Positions 25,401 to 37,109 of a stretch of 64,000 nt of DNA are shown one piece after another. The DNA is taken from assembly GCA_947044365.1 (NCBI GenBank), contig OX345639.1:8446718-8510717 (forward strand), given 5' to 3'. The first letter of the stretch is position 1; each line of letters begins with the position of its first letter. The translations under genes were made by a program, and so were the position numbers. The notes beneath the pieces were generated by a model. The model worked only from the letters and a program-made list of their open reading frames with translations, did not search any database and had not been told where the DNA came from. This stretch comes from Petrosia ficiformis (lineage: Eukaryota; Porifera; Demospongiae; Haplosclerida; Petrosiidae).

Positions 25401-27278
25401 ATTACTGTACTGTGTGACTTTTATTGACATATACTGTATCTTTCTGTCAGGAGTGTTGCATTTGTGTCATATTATCAACCAAACTTGAGGTTGTCTCCTC
25501 TAAACTGGCAACAGTAACAAAAAAACAATTATGAAACAAACATTCCCATTTGTGTATCAATACACTCACTACAGAGTACTGGCTGTTAACTATTTTGATG
25601 AAAATGTTTTACTGGACAGCGTGTATTTGGGAGGGTTTGATATAATTTCACAAGCATGCACTAAATTCTAACACTCTCAAAGATATCTTTTCTGAGGAAT
25701 ACAGTGGACCTTTCTGTACTAATGATCACAACACGAAATATGATTACTGAAATGCTAATGGACTTGTTTCAGTTCTGTAAAGTTAAAAGTTTGAGAGACT
25801 CCAGGATGCAAGTAGCTCTAGAGACATAAGTTGATGAACATCTAGTAATTAATTTCTTTAGGATTCACGTGATAGCTACAATCTGATTAGTGCTGCAAAC
25901 ATTCCTACAATGGTCGTGGAAAGTCAATGAGAATCACCAGACTGTTATTTGAGGTCCTCCCAAATACAGGCTGGCCAGCATAACTAATTTGAAGCTATGT
26001 CGTATTGTACATAGTGGAAAACTTAATCGAGATTCTATCTCTGATACCATAGTGAAATCTAAGACTTCAATAGTCCTACAACCTTATTAAGAAGGCTGGG
26101 ATGATTAATTGATTAATCAATCGATATTGAAAATTCTTCTGATTATCTATTATAAGTCTGTGATATTGATTAGGCTAATTATTCCAAGACGTACTTTTCT
26201 TACATGCAACAGTAAATATGTATAATTTGGAAGTGACATTTTTGATCAACAAATGGGAGGAGTTTCCTGTATTAATTGACTTAATCGGCCTAATTACTTC
26301 CACTGATTTTAATCGATTATCAATCAATTTGAATTTAGTGTCAATCAATTTCAGAATCTCAGCCAATTCCCAGCCCTAATTATTATTATTATTACTAGTG
26401 GTGAGCGATATCAGTAATTTAGATACCGAGTAGATTGGGAATCAGTATCAACGGTATCGAGTATGATACTGACACTTCATAATGTGCATGCGCATAATAA
26501 ACATGCTTACATAAATATGAAATTTTATACAAATTCAGTTTAAAATGTGGAAGCGCTATGAAAATATTTCTGTTAAATGGGTGTGTATAGAGGTGTGTTG
26601 ATAGGTATTGGTATCGATACTTGGACATTACTCGATACCAGAAATTTCAGATGCAGGTATCAAAGTATCAAGTACTTTGGTATTGAATCGCCCATTACTA
26701 ATTACTACAACACTCCAGAGGGTAATTATTGATAATTACTGTACTATGAAATAAATACTTGTACTTACATTTGGTTTGTCTTTTTGACGTTTACTTTTTG
26801 CTTTATTACAAGATATTCCTTCGTGCCAAGGTCTGTTACATTTAATACAATATTCAGTTCCACATCCCTCACGAAGACATATGAAATGATCATCTTCACA
26901 ATTTGAAGGATTGTCAATAATGTAAGCGAATGGACAATCAGGTGCCGTGCAATGACGTACATTCTTTTGAAGAATGAGATATTTTCGAAGAGAAAATTCT
27001 AAGTATTTATTATATAGTTCTGGAGTCAAATTTTCCTTAATCTCATTAGGATTAGCTGGTCTCGAACAATGCAGACAAGATATAGTTACTCTTCCTCCCA
27101 TTAAATAATTATCAAATGCTGTATTAACACACGTTTCACAGAATCTGTGACCACATTCAGATAATGTGACGAACTTTACTACTGGTAAGTAACACACTTC
27201 ACAGATTTCACTCTCTTCTTCCTCGAATTCATTATAAGGTTCAACCTGTGACATCTGTATTTCAATATCAGCCTCCAT
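16436..27278 (-). CDS. RNF19-like: RNF19-like RBR E3 ubiquitin ligase with two transmembrane segments
   Basis: Exons 27278-26769, 22183-22002, 18031-17869 and 16648-16436 join in phase to 355 residues. RING1 starts at C26/C29 (CEVCYLP, CGHRFC); IBR follows (CTAPDCPFAYI, FICLREGCGTEYCIKC). RING2 is CPRCNTAVEKVDDGACNHVV, with predicted catalytic C204 in GACNH, then FCWLC. The next exon begins SPTGCPMYGRRRW, as in vertebrate RNF19A/B after RING2, followed by one hydrophobic span (about 250-285) and a second in the last exon (GVTFGILSAVVVFIFSPFLS). The family ubiquitinates substrates at ER or other membranes. Vertebrate members have a long C-terminal tail that is missing here. Exon 3 is ended at TTG|GTGAGT because this keeps phase 0 and restores similarity. 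Introns 1 and 2 exceed 4 kb and are filled with repeats. Confidence 0.88.
19536..19799. mobile_element. palindromic MITE, ACAGTA family, copy 1
   Basis: The element starts TACAGTATATGTCAATAAAA and ends with the inverse around TTTTATTGACATGTACTGTA. Inside are stretches such as CAGTAATTACTCA, CACTACAGTAGTTC and GTGAGACAGTAATTA. It sits in an intron of the RNF19-like gene. Related copies are at 21291-21424 (5'-truncated), 24876-25096, 25227-25439 and 30232-30325 (3'-truncated). Confidence 0.75.
20190..20575. repeat. inverted-repeat cluster with TAGCAGCCC motifs
   Basis: Three alternating copies of a short unit combine TTGCTGATACACACCTTATA, its inverse ATCAGCAATATGAGACCTTC, and GATAGCAGCCCTTGGCTT. 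A related foldback lies at 51945-52085 in a GALNT intron. Non-coding and intronic. Confidence 0.55.
21291..21424. mobile_element. palindromic MITE, ACAGTA family, truncated copy
   Basis: This matches the 3' half of the element at 19536-19799, from TACAGTAGTTCAACAGTAGT to TATTGACATGTACTGTA. The left inverted end is missing. Confidence 0.65.
23466..23660 (+). mobile_element. interspersed repeat, TTCACATTCAC family
   Basis: Close relative of 57938-58190 and inverse relative of 3671-3920. It starts GTTCACATTCACGATGACTT and contains CAATAATGAAGCTATGAATT and ATTATATGAAAATGGTGCAG. It lies in RNF19-like intron 1. Confidence 0.6.
23986..24236. mobile_element. MITE with TTCACATAATGA ends
   Basis: The left end TTCACATAATGATGCAGCAA and the right end GCGTCATTATGTGAACCCAG are inverted repeats about 230 bp apart. 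Just left of the element, GCATCATTATGTGAA forms a palindrome with the first copy of the end. A diverged fragment with the same internal landmarks (CAATGCATTGTATTGTAAAC) lies at 25105-25215. No ORF is supported. Confidence 0.6.
24876..25096. mobile_element. palindromic MITE, ACAGTA family, copy 3
   Basis: Nearly full-length relative of 19536-19799, with left GTCAATAAAAGGTCACCATA and right ATTGACATATACTGTA ends. It lies in RNF19-like intron 1. Confidence 0.7.
25227..25439. mobile_element. palindromic MITE, ACAGTA family, copy 4
   Basis: Same family as the neighbouring element, with internal landmarks in the opposite order (GGTGTTCAATTGACAAGTAC). It is therefore inserted in the reverse orientation. 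Confidence 0.7.
26396..26700. mobile_element. hAT-type MITE, old copy
   Basis: The ends TAGTGGTGAGCGATATC and GAATCGCCCATTACTA are imperfect inverted repeats of the TAGGGGTGGGCGATA type. The element is flanked by ATTATTAC (26388-26395) and ATTACTAC (26701-26708), a 7-of-8 target duplication. Interior GATACCGAGTA and GGTATCGA motifs match the copy at 30367-30811. Confidence 0.65.
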
Positions 27279-27587
27279 AACTCTGTACTGAGTGACTTTA
27301 ACAGCTCATGTTTAGTTGGGCATTACTCAGACAATTTGAAAATTAATGACACGCCCAATTTCGCTGTAAAATTAGATACTAATACGGTAAGGTGGCTCAA
27401 AAAATGCAGATTCACAGATTTAATGCTCCCAGCCTAACATAAAACATTGCAAACATCAAATTACAAATATCCTCATTGACATGACATCGCTATGTAATTA
27501 AAATAGAAATATGATTACGATAGAAGGTGAAGTTTGAGTTGCCAATTTCATAATAAAGATATATTACAAACACTAAAATAGTCAGAC
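27279..27587. other. short spacer between two minus-strand genes
   Basis: It holds the presumed promoter of the RNF19-like gene and the 3' flank of the RSRC2-like gene. I recognise no specific motif. Confidence 0.4.
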
Positions 27588-30500
27588 TCATAAATTATCA
27601 GTATCATGTGGATCCACTTTTTTCTGAGTAATTTGAGCAGCTATTCCATAACCTAGTCCCGCCCCTTTAGCCAAGTGTGTCATAAAACGTGAAGTCTCAT
27701 ACTGAGCCTCTAGTGCATTCAATAAATTTGTGTTTCTTGCAGTCACTTTAGAAGAATCCTGTGTAGCTGAATTCTTTGTTTCTCCACTTCCAGTTGTTCC
27801 TCCATCGGTGGGTGTGTTATCTTTGATTCCCATCAGACGTCTAAATTTAGACTGCGTCTGACCGCCATCATCCTTTTCAAAGGATGCGGATTCCCATTTA
27901 TTCCAAGATTGCCCAGTCTGAAACAAATAAAATAAACTATCTCTTTATCTAACAACAGTTGTGTTTTCCATACCTGTTTGGATTTAGATTTGCTCCAAAG
28001 CATTTTCCTCTTTGCTTGTATATTTTGAAACTGTTTTGGATTCATAGCTCCTGGATTCATATATTCAGGTAATACTTTAGGAGCTAAAGCTCTAGCTGCA
28101 GTCAATGCTTGCTCCAATTTTTCCTCAGGAGTTAAGGAGGAATCTATAATAAATTAAATACATCACAGTCTCATACATACTAGGGCTGGACGATAGTAGC
28201 CATAGTGCGACTATCAGTGCTATATTATGACAGAGATTGCTAAAAACTACTATAATGATAGTGGGTGGACATGTGGTTATGAGTATGTGCATTTGACATT
28301 GTGTTGCCTCGACGTATCCATGACCACGTGAAAAAACATGCAAAAATGCCAAGAAATATTTCTGATCTTGACAAAGAGCTGCAAATATTTCTTTTGCAGG
28401 ACTCTAAGAGTGATGCATGAGAGTATTTAGTTTCTCTGCCACAGGTTGAAAATGCTCAGAATCTGTATCCAAATTTTAGTTTCAATATCGTGAATGTATT
28501 CACTGTCATTCAAGTATCTATTAAATATCATGATAGTTCAAAATTTCACTATCACCCAGCTTTCATACATACAGCAGTGAATTGAAGATCATAGCCCAGA
28601 ATTACGCCAGACTCAGGTTCAAACACATTGTTATTTGTATTTACTTGCATTTAAATACTTTTCCCCAGTACTTGTATTTGCATTTGTATTTGAGGATTTA
28701 AATTTAAAAGTAGCATTTGTATTTGTGTTTGTAATTGATGTTTACTAATTAAGTATATGCATTTGTCAAATACTATTGAATGTATTTGACCCAAAGCCAG
28801 AACTACATCCTATCATGCTAAATGTGTAACACATAAAATGACAGAGGAATAGTATTTTGCATTGCACTATAGGGACATGGTCTAAGGAGATTAAAGCGCA
28901 CGCTCTTACTAGTTACACAAAATTATGTATTTATATAATTATTTTATTTTACAAAACCAGACCGTCACTCCATATTGGTTTAGGAATGTTTTGTTCAGTA
29001 GTGGATTCTTTTGTATCTTTGGTTTCTGAATTAAAAATTAAATAGAATAAGATAGTGAATATATTAACAATCATTTCATAACCTACTAGTACCAATCAAC
29101 TATCAGATAATTTGTCAATGTACTCACCGAGTTTAGAATGCCTTCTTTCTTCATAAAAACGATCTCTAAAATAAAGGAAAAATTACACTCTTGTGAAAAT
29201 CATAAAAATAAACATAAAGAAAGACCATGCATACACGAGTTTGAAGTTTCTTTAGAACACTTGCATACATTTCTTCATAACATTTTAATATCATATCAAA
29301 CATGTCATATATCTATCCATCCCCTTAACTATATATTTATTCTAATATCTCAATTCCCTTTACCTATCAGAGCCACCCTGTCGTTGTGATCTACTATGAG
29401 ATGAATGATAAGGAGGTGACCGGTGACGATGGTGACGATGAGATTCACTGTGACGAGGAGGAGAATGATCACGACTACCCCTCCTTCTATCATAGTGAGA
29501 GGTTTGTCGAGAGTGTCCTGAAGGTCAAACACAGATATAGATAATGGAACACACACATAATTTTTAAAATTAAACTAATTTTCAAACCTGAAAAACGATC
29601 TCTTCTTGAATGTGAAGGATGTGACTTTTCTTGTGTAGGTGGGGAACGTGATCTCCCCCTCCGAGGAGGGGAACGTGATCTCTTTCTTTGAGGTGGAGAG
29701 CGGGATCTCTTTCTTTGAGGTGGAGAGCGGGATCTCCTTCTTGGAGGAGGAGAATGTGATCTCGCTTTTGGAGATAAAGAACGTGAGCGCGATCTCTTTT
29801 CTTGAGGTGGGGAATGTGATGATCTTTTCAGAGGTGGAGATGGCGATGCATCTCTTAGAGATGGAGAGTGTGGCATTACTTTTGGAGGTGGGGAATTTGA
29901 TCTACTCTTAGGAAGGTGTGAACTAGACTGTTTACTGGAAGCCAGAGGGGATGAGGTCTTCTCCAGTGAATGTGGATCAAATTCTTCTCTTGATACATTT
30001 ATATTTTCCTATATAATTATAATAACAGCATTTGCCTTAACTTACATTGTAATGCTGTAACTGCAGGGTAAGAGGAGAGAGAGGTAGAGCAGTTCTAATG
30101 ATGTAATATTCTTCCAAATACAGCTTTACAAATGGATAGCAGGAAATGTACATATTTCAATGCATATGATATATATATATATATATAATTATATATATAT
30201 ATAATTATATATATATATAATTATATATATATACAGTATATGTCAATAAAAAGTCACCATACAGTACAGTAATTACTCAGTAGTTTCATTTCCACACTAC
30301 AGTAGTTCGTTTTGACAGTAATATCATGGGTGTGGTCAAACGAATTTTATTAATAATAATTAATAATAGAGGTGGGCGATACCAGATATTTCATTTCGAT
30401 ACCGATACCGAGTAGTTTTTGGATTGGTATCGACGGTATCGAGTACTTTAACGAGTACTGTCCAAGTGCGCATGCGTAGCAACGTTAATCGACTATAAAG

Positions 30501-31158
30501 TTAATAAAAATTAATAATTATCAATATCTTGATTATCTTCCATCTTGAAATGGTCCCAGCAGGGCCTCCTTGGTCTTGATGCAGCTGAATAAAGTGGTCA
30601 AGTGTATGTAGCAGCTGAATAATGTTAATAATTGGTTACTAATTTCGATTAATTAATACTTATTAAATATTAAAAGGGGCGTGACTGTCAAATATGACGT
30701 CATTTGGAGGTGTGGTTTCAATACTCGATACCTGGATTTGGTATCGATACCCAGTATCGCTCGTGTAGTATCGACTATTTGAGTAGTTTGGTATCGTATC
30801 GCCCACCCCTAATTAATAATTACTTAAAGAAATAAATCCACAATAACACAGGAAGAGTTTTAGATTTGAACACTATTTTACAAAGACCCTACAGTTTGGT
30901 GAAATGATGTCCTTTGACCCTATGGTTCGGTACATTTGGTCCCCTGGACCCTAAGGCTTACTATAATTCAATATTTCTCTCTTTTTGAAGGATGAATAAC
31001 ATTGTGTCACTAATGGAGTTTATTGTAGTGTATCTTTTACACACATACACACATTGCATAATTTTACAAAGACCAGTGAATCAGTACTTGCCTATATGTA
31101 CCAAATAAATAAAACATACCTCCTCATCAGAAGGTGAGTACTCTTTCAGAGCTTCCAT
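27588..31158 (-). CDS. RSRC2-like: RSRC2-like arginine/serine-rich protein with SMAP-type C-terminus
   Basis: Exons 31158-31120, 30008-29588, 29517-29364, 29165-29128, about 29025-28969, 28143-27974 and 27917-27588 join in phase to about 402 residues. The N-terminal half is dense in RS, SP and RRR repeats (SRSPPQRKRSRSPPRRGRS type) and HS-rich patches, as in splicing-associated nuclear proteins. The C-terminal half has the conserved pattern NPKQFQNIQAKRKMLW, then SWNKWESASFEKD and KFRRLMGIK, which is the SMAP-type domain of RSRC2. Its molecular job is poorly defined even in vertebrates; a nuclear, RNA-related role is inferred from composition. The donor of exon 5 (TGGA|GTGACG) is the weakest junction and could be a few bases off. 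The intron at 31119-30009 contains two mobile elements. Confidence 0.8.
30232..30325. mobile_element. palindromic MITE, ACAGTA family, left half
   Basis: It begins TACAGTATATGTCAATAAAA directly after a (TA)n-rich stretch (30168-30231). It matches 19536 onward for about 90 bp, then breaks off. Confidence 0.6.
30367..30811. mobile_element. hAT-type MITE with perfect 8-bp target duplication
   Basis: The ends are TAGAGGTGGGCGATAC on the left and the inverse of TAGGGGTGGGCGATAC on the right. ATTAATAA flanks both sides (30359-30366 and 30812-30819). The interior carries repeated GGTATCGA motifs and no ORF. The terminal sequence and 8-bp duplication are typical of hAT elements. Located in the first intron of the RSRC2-like gene. 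Confidence 0.85.
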
Positions 31159-31720
31159 AGACACACGAGTTTCAATTTTATATTAGGTGTGGCATCTCAA
31201 CTTGTATAGTACACGCCCTTATAATTAATCATTATCATATTCATTACAGTGGTTACCCTCCATCATGGCTCCATGTAACTGTAGTGGGATTGCTAGTTTC
31301 TCTTTTACATTATTTAAACTAAAAAGGCTAGGATCAGTACTTGGGTACCTTCCTGCAAACAAAGATAAAGTTCGTAATTGTATACATAACACAAAACTGA
31401 ATTAGCTTTTTTATCAAAATTGTTGTGAAAGTTGTTGTATCTCTACTCTACAATGGTATTATAATGAATGCTACTCTTAACAACAGTTGATACAATACCA
31501 TGTGTTGCAAGGATTAATCTTACACACAATCACTGAACTATCTACCCAAAACAAAAACGGAAATATACAGAACACTAAATATACATAATCTCAATACACT
31601 ACAAAGTTTTCAACATGAAATAGACTATTAAGTATGTTTAAAATTACGATAATTTTATTGGAAAAATTTTTAAAGTATACATGTGTCCACAATTATGGTG
31701 CTGTCACTACTGTATAGCAA
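31159..31720. other. spacer between RSRC2-like and helicase-RBR genes
   Basis: It separates two genes on the same strand. No exon, RNA gene or repeat recognised. Confidence 0.4.
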
Positions 31721-34700
31721 TTAAAAAAAAGTCATATGTGCTTGACGCAAATGTTGATAGCATGCTTGATCGTTATCAAAGTACTGCAGACAGACCCAGC
31801 ATATATGAATTCTACATTGAGAGCATCTCATATGATTGCATCCACCATTTTTCTCAATGGGAGCTGTACATTTGGGACAACGTTTACGATTTTGAGGATT
31901 TTTTTGCAACCATTTTTCAAACTCCTTGTCGACATCTTTTCCAGACTTGTACATTGCACATGTTAAGCCATCATGGTACTGTACATGACAAGTCGTGCAT
32001 ACACGTATTTTACATTCTCCACAAATAAAACAATGGCCACTATCTGATGTTACATATACCATTTTGCAATCTGGAGTTGGACAATTACGAACTTTATCTT
32101 TGTTTGCAGGAAGGTATGTTTTCAATGATGATTCAATCAGAGATTGTAGGGTTAATGTGGTACATTTGAATAGATTCTGGAAATCTTGCCAAACAAAAGG
32201 ATGAGAGCATCCATCAGCTGCACATACAAGTGGAAAAGTAACTGTGTTCGATGCGATTTGAAGTTTGATACAGTCAAGATGACAAACATGTCCACAGCAC
32301 TCGAGCCTGAAAGAATCTTTAATATCTTCAATATCTGTAAAGCACACATAGCATTCCTCCACATCATCAATTTGTGGTGTAGTATTGTGTACAGGTACCA
32401 AGGCAGTATATTCATCAATCATATTCATGACAGAAGTTTTGGCAGTAGCAGTGGAAAACAAGGTTAAAATCTGCTTACGTGGGTCCAGACTGGCTCCATT
32501 AACTCCTTCCATCTGTAGAATACCCATCAGATCAACACCAAATAATGATACTAGGTGTTTCATTAAGCCTGGTGGCATGTCAGGACCTTTTAGCTTCAAT
32601 TCATGAATTACAACTCCAGTGGACTCTAATTCATCAATTCGGGCATTGAGCTGAATGAGTGCTTGAGTACGATTCACTTCAGTCCCATAAACACTGAGTG
32701 TCATTGTTCGAAGGTTTTGAAAGATCAGGGTTGTAGTAGAGCTTTGTATTCTGTCTAAATCTTGACGACATTGGTGTGATAGGACATATTGCTGAAGAAA
32801 CGGCAAATGGCATTCAATTACATGAGGTTGTAAAACAGTGTTAAGAGCACTCTTGGCTGTTGCAAAAGCTTGGAGGTCACTGGAGAAGATTTCAATTAAT
32901 ATGTTACCATGTTTGTCTTTCTTTTCATTCACTCTTAGTAAATTGCTACGATACTGTTCAAGTAACTTTGATTTGACCGTATTTACATCTTCCTTTATCA
33001 CTTCGTAAACGTGAGGAATAAATCGAACAGAGGAAGATAATACTGGTTTAACATTCAAATGCCTACCAGAAAGTTCTTCTTGTACAAGACCATTCATTGC
33101 TCTCTGACCTTCGTCTGGATTGTTAAAATCAACATGTGCTCTGAATGTGATGTGATGATCTTCAGGCTGGAAAACAGATACTTTGTAATGATTCGGTGTT
33201 GCATATTGTGACACAAGGTGTTGCAGTTGTCGATTTAGAGCATATATATGTTCTCGTGTGGTTGTAAAAGGCTTTTGAAGTCCAAATTTAACTTCAACAT
33301 GCCCATCCAACAGCACAGTTTCAACAACATGTTTTAGCTGATCTTCAGTGATTGATTGACTAACGTTTGCAACAAAAAGTTGACAGGAACCAGGTTTAGA
33401 GTTCCTTGCTTCTCGGAATTTTACATATGAGCCACCAACACTCACTTGACCACACAATCTTGCATATGCAATATTCCGATCCACTTCATCATTAAAATTT
33501 ATGAATGCAAAATCTCTTCTTTCTCTTCGAGTCCAATCGATTTGTAGTCTAAAAAACTTTGACTCCTGACTCACTAGTCTAATCTCAATGGATACATTCT
33601 CAGGTAGCTCAGTTCCATCTATTTTAGCCGCATTAGCGGCATCTGTTAGATTCTTATACGTAACATACATTCGTATTTCATTGGGAAATACTTTCTTCTC
33701 AATCTGAAGCTCACCAAATCTTGTAAGTGTGGTTACAGCATCTTCCACCCAGGTTTCGTCAAGAGGTCCTCTAACAATCACTGTACGAAAATGATATGGC
33801 ATTAAAACCTGCTGAATACACCCACCAGATCCTAAAACTACTTTGACATCGTCTTCAGGTTTTGTTACTCCTGTTTCATAACATTCCTCTTTCATCTCTT
33901 GACGAATAACATTTAGCCTTCCTTCCAACTTTACACTGAGTTGTTTGTGATACGATTGTGGTACAAAAGCAGTTATCTTGCCCTTTTCGATAAATGGCTC
34001 TATCGCAATTGGCGACCCTTGACATACACTGCTTACATCTTGAGCTAGCTGCTTTATATTCTTGTTAATTAATTTTCTGATGAGAGTTGGACCTATATTC
34101 CGTATAGCCATTGGTGTGACCATGTATCTTTCAAGTAACTGCAGCTGATCTTGTTTAAGTTTCGACTCTGATATTGCTTCTTCAACCCACTCTTCCTCCA
34201 CACTCAAAACCTGCAGGAGATAATGCTGAGATGTCTTCAGAGTTTTCTCATATGCAAGGTACTTTGGAGTTTGGTTGCACTGCATGAGAGCAGAGCCTGG
34301 AAAAATAACCAATGGCTCACCTGCAATCCTTGGGGTCATATATCCAGCTCTAACATGACCTAGAAACACACCTATGTTACTAAGGAATGCAGAGAAGAAG
34401 AGTTTGGGGATTTTGGTTTCAGCTAACTCCACGTTTGGTACTCTACGTGTAAGATGAGTACCGAGATTATTTTCAAGAATAGTACAAAGTTCTTTCAGAG
34501 TTTCTTCTACTAGTCGCATGCTCTTGGCATTGATATAATTTTCGACACACCATCGATTACGAGCTTCCTTCTTCTCAGATATCCATTCTTTGTAGACGTT
34601 AAGGCAAGTCATCTGATCACCTTGTGGATGAGTAAATTGGATTTTCTTTCGATCACTTTCTGCTTTCATATCCTCTGTTCCACCTCTGAAGAAGACATTT

Positions 34701-36727
34701 CCTCCTAGGCTAGAGACAGAAACGGTAATTGCAGCCTCTATGCCAACACCCTCTTCTATTGCATCCAAAAGCACTTTACCTAGTTGAGGATCAATTGGAA
34801 GTAGAGCCAGCTTTTTGCCAACTTCAGTAAGCTTGTGGCCATCAATTGCTCCAAGGAACACAAGTGTATCAACTGCTGATTTAAGTGCTAGAGCATCCGG
34901 TTTTTCAACGAAATCAAACTGCAAAATATTATCTATGCCAAATTCAAATAGCTTCAGAACAGCATGGGTGAGATGAACTCTGAGAATCTCTGGGAGTCCT
35001 CTATCAAGCATTCCATCATATATCTCTTGTGTGTATAGACGATAACATTTTCCAGCAGAGATACGTCCAGCTCGACCTTTTCTTTGATCTGCAGAGCTCT
35101 TACTAATTGTACGAACTTCAAGAGAATTCATATTTCGTTTCGGATCAAAACATAACTCTTTTGCAACTCCAGAATCAACAATGTATTTAATACCTGGGAT
35201 AGTCAGTGATGTTTCAGCAACATTAGTAGAGAACACGATTTTTCTTTTATCTTGGTAAATTTCAAATACTTTCTGTTGATCTTGAGGCTGCAACTTTCCA
35301 TGAAGAGGGAGAACTACTATAGCAGTATCTAATACTTCATGAACTAACTGACAGGCTTGCTCTATTTCTACTGGAGAGGTTAGGAATACAAGAATGTCAC
35401 CTGCTGGTGGCTCTTCTGTATGTATCTTATTGACAACGTCAACTGCGTCCTTCACGTAATTGTGACTAGAAAGTGAAAGCTCAGAGTAATCAATCTTCAA
35501 GGGGTTCCAAACAACATCAACAGGGAATGTTCGTCCAGATACTTTGACAATAGGACAGGAACCAAAATAGCTAACAAATAGTTGAGGGTCAATGGTAGCG
35601 GAAGTGATAATGACCCTGAGGTCTGGACGTAGAGGCAGGCATCGTTTTATGAAAGCAAGAAGTATATCAGTGTGAAGACTTCTTTCGTGTGCTTCATCAA
35701 TCACAAGGCAGGAATATCTGGAAAACTGCTGATCCTTAATACATTCATTAAGTAGAGAATGGTCTGTGAGATACACAATTTTAGTCTCCTCCTTAATTTT
35801 GCTAGATGTACTAACGCGATGTGCAACTATAGTACCTCGAAAACAGCACATTTCTGTACTAACATGATCAGCTAACGTCACAGCAGCGACTTTTCTTGGT
35901 TGTGTACATGCTATGATACGACCATTGTTTGCGAAACCAGCATCACAGAGATACTGTACAAGCTGTGTGCTCTTTCCCGATCCTGTTTCCCCTATCACGA
36001 TGATAACTTGGTGAGAGCGTATAGATTGTATAATCTCTTGTCGCCTGGCATATATCGGAAGACATTTCTGAAAGCGAACACATTCTCTTGCAAATTCTTT
36101 CTGCAAGTCAGATATTCTTCCTTGCAAAACATTTCGAGAAGTGTAACCTTCATTTTCTAAAATTTTTAATTGCTGTAAAAGATATTGACAGTACCTTTCA
36201 AATTCTTTGAGTTGATCCTTCAACTCTTGTTGCTGCATTTGAATGCATTTTTCTTCATCAAGTGCTCTTTGCAGCTCTGTAAGTTGTGTTTTCTGTTGCT
36301 TTAGTGCTTGATGCTTTGCCTCTACATCTTGTATTTTGGCTCTATGTTGCTTGATACAGGATTTATTTTTACGATTAATTATCTCACAAAGTCCTCTGAT
36401 CTCTGAGAGAAAGACTTGAGACGTAAACCCATGCAAGGATACAATGACATTTGGATCTCCTATGCTGAGAGCTCTTTGAGCTCTCTTGGCTTTATTGATG
36501 CTTGGAAACTGAACTTCTGCTTCAATACATCCTTTTATTTGCTCAAACTGCAGCAGTTCATATTTTATTTGTTTATGGCATCGTAGTTGAAAACGAAGAT
36601 ACTCCTCAAAAAACTCTTTGGTGGCAGCCACAAGAAGTAAGAAATATAATGAAGTGGGCCTCACTTGAGAAGTTGTATCAACAGTAGTGTTGTCAAGAGA
36701 TGAATCAGATGATTCTGAGTGAGCCAT
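31721..36727 (-). CDS. DEAH-box RNA helicase fused to C-terminal RBR ubiquitin ligase
   Basis: A single uninterrupted reading frame of 1,668 residues. Residues 130-215 are Gln/Glu/Lys-rich and probably coiled coil. The helicase core shows motif [10 protein letters not shown] (246-254), DEAH (344-347), SAT (376-378), motif [21 protein letters not shown] (501-520) and motif [10 protein letters not shown] (548-555). HA2 and OB-type regions follow to about 900. About 950-1400 has RNA-binding-like segments I cannot name firmly. From 1457 there is a full RBR: RING1 ([20 protein letters not shown]), IBR ([26 protein letters not shown]) and RING2 ([20 protein letters not shown]), with predicted catalytic C1630. 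This layout matches plant DEAH11/DEAH12-type proteins. Likely role: ATP-dependent RNA remodelling coupled to ubiquitin transfer. The lack of introns is unusual beside intron-rich neighbours. Confidence 0.92.
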   Translation of the reverse strand: MAHSESSDSSLDNTTVDTTSQVRPTSLYFLLLVAATKEFFEEYLRFQLRCHKQIKYELLQFEQIKGCIEAEVQFPSINKAKRAQRALSIGDPNVIVSLHGFTSQVFLSEIRGLCEIINRKNKSCIKQHRAKIQDVEAKHQALKQQKTQLTELQRALDEEKCIQMQQQELKDQLKEFERYCQYLLQQLKILENEGYTSRNVLQGRISDLQKEFARECVRFQKCLPIYARRQEIIQSIRSHQVIIVIGETGSGKSTQLVQYLCDAGFANNGRIIACTQPRKVAAVTLADHVSTEMCCFRGTIVAHRVSTSSKIKEETKIVYLTDHSLLNECIKDQQFSRYSCLVIDEAHERSLHTDILLAFIKRCLPLRPDLRVIITSATIDPQLFVSYFGSCPIVKVSGRTFPVDVVWNPLKIDYSELSLSSHNYVKDAVDVVNKIHTEEPPAGDILVFLTSPVEIEQACQLVHEVLDTAIVVLPLHGKLQPQDQQKVFEIYQDKRKIVFSTNVAETSLTIPGIKYIVDSGVAKELCFDPKRNMNSLEVRTISKSSADQRKGRAGRISAGKCYRLYTQEIYDGMLDRGLPEILRVHLTHAVLKLFEFGIDNILQFDFVEKPDALALKSAVDTLVFLGAIDGHKLTEVGKKLALLPIDPQLGKVLLDAIEEGVGIEAAITVSVSSLGGNVFFRGGTEDMKAESDRKKIQFTHPQGDQMTCLNVYKEWISEKKEARNRWCVENYINAKSMRLVEETLKELCTILENNLGTHLTRRVPNVELAETKIPKLFFSAFLSNIGVFLGHVRAGYMTPRIAGEPLVIFPGSALMQCNQTPKYLAYEKTLKTSQHYLLQVLSVEEEWVEEAISESKLKQDQLQLLERYMVTPMAIRNIGPTLIRKLINKNIKQLAQDVSSVCQGSPIAIEPFIEKGKITAFVPQSYHKQLSVKLEGRLNVIRQEMKEECYETGVTKPEDDVKVVLGSGGCIQQVLMPYHFRTVIVRGPLDETWVEDAVTTLTRFGELQIEKKVFPNEIRMYVTYKNLTDAANAAKIDGTELPENVSIEIRLVSQESKFFRLQIDWTRRERRDFAFINFNDEVDRNIAYARLCGQVSVGGSYVKFREARNSKPGSCQLFVANVSQSITEDQLKHVVETVLLDGHVEVKFGLQKPFTTTREHIYALNRQLQHLVSQYATPNHYKVSVFQPEDHHITFRAHVDFNNPDEGQRAMNGLVQEELSGRHLNVKPVLSSSVRFIPHVYEVIKEDVNTVKSKLLEQYRSNLLRVNEKKDKHGNILIEIFSSDLQAFATAKSALNTVLQPHVIECHLPFLQQYVLSHQCRQDLDRIQSSTTTLIFQNLRTMTLSVYGTEVNRTQALIQLNARIDELESTGVVIHELKLKGPDMPPGLMKHLVSLFGVDLMGILQMEGVNGASLDPRKQILTLFSTATAKTSVMNMIDEYTALVPVHNTTPQIDDVEECYVCFTDIEDIKDSFRLECCGHVCHLDCIKLQIASNTVTFPLVCAADGCSHPFVWQDFQNLFKCTTLTLQSLIESSLKTYLPANKDKVRNCPTPDCKMVYVTSDSGHCFICGECKIRVCTTCHVQYHDGLTCAMYKSGKDVDKEFEKWLQKNPQNRKRCPKCTAPIEKNGGCNHMRCSQCRIHICWVCLQYFDNDQACYQHLRQAHMTFF

Positions 36728-37109
36728 TAAACAAAGCCAAAAATCTAAATTTTAATAATAAAGAGAAAATGATTCCAGTATTAAGTTAAATTACAGAAGG
36801 GTAGATAAGAGATTAATTATAACAAGAACTATTGTATTTAAGATTCGAAATGAGGGGGTATAATAGTACCTTATTTTTACAACTCTGGCTTCTTTATGAA
36901 ATCACTCATGCACTTATTAAGTCAAAACAGTGCTGACTGAATTTGAGGGGGAAAAGGGTTAAACTTTAAAAATCGCATCATCCAATCAAGTCACGCTTCG
37001 TAGTCCCGAGGGGATTACGCTAGAATGATTCTCATATTAAAACAATTCCATGTACTTTTGCAATTAATGCTGGTATAATTATTTAAAAAAAGAACTGACA
37101 ACAACATAA
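36728..37109. other. upstream flank of helicase-RBR gene
   Basis: It should contain the promoter of the helicase-RBR gene. No recognisable element beyond AT-rich sequence. Confidence 0.4.

Noticed and set aside
29639..29911. 90-codon plus-strand frame opposite the RS-rich exon
   Set aside because: Reverse complement of Arg/Ser repeats; the minus strand fits RSRC2 and splices in phase.
31681..32606. Plus-strand frames opposite the helicase-RBR C-terminus
   Set aside because: Antisense shadows; the minus strand has a full set of RBR zinc ligands.
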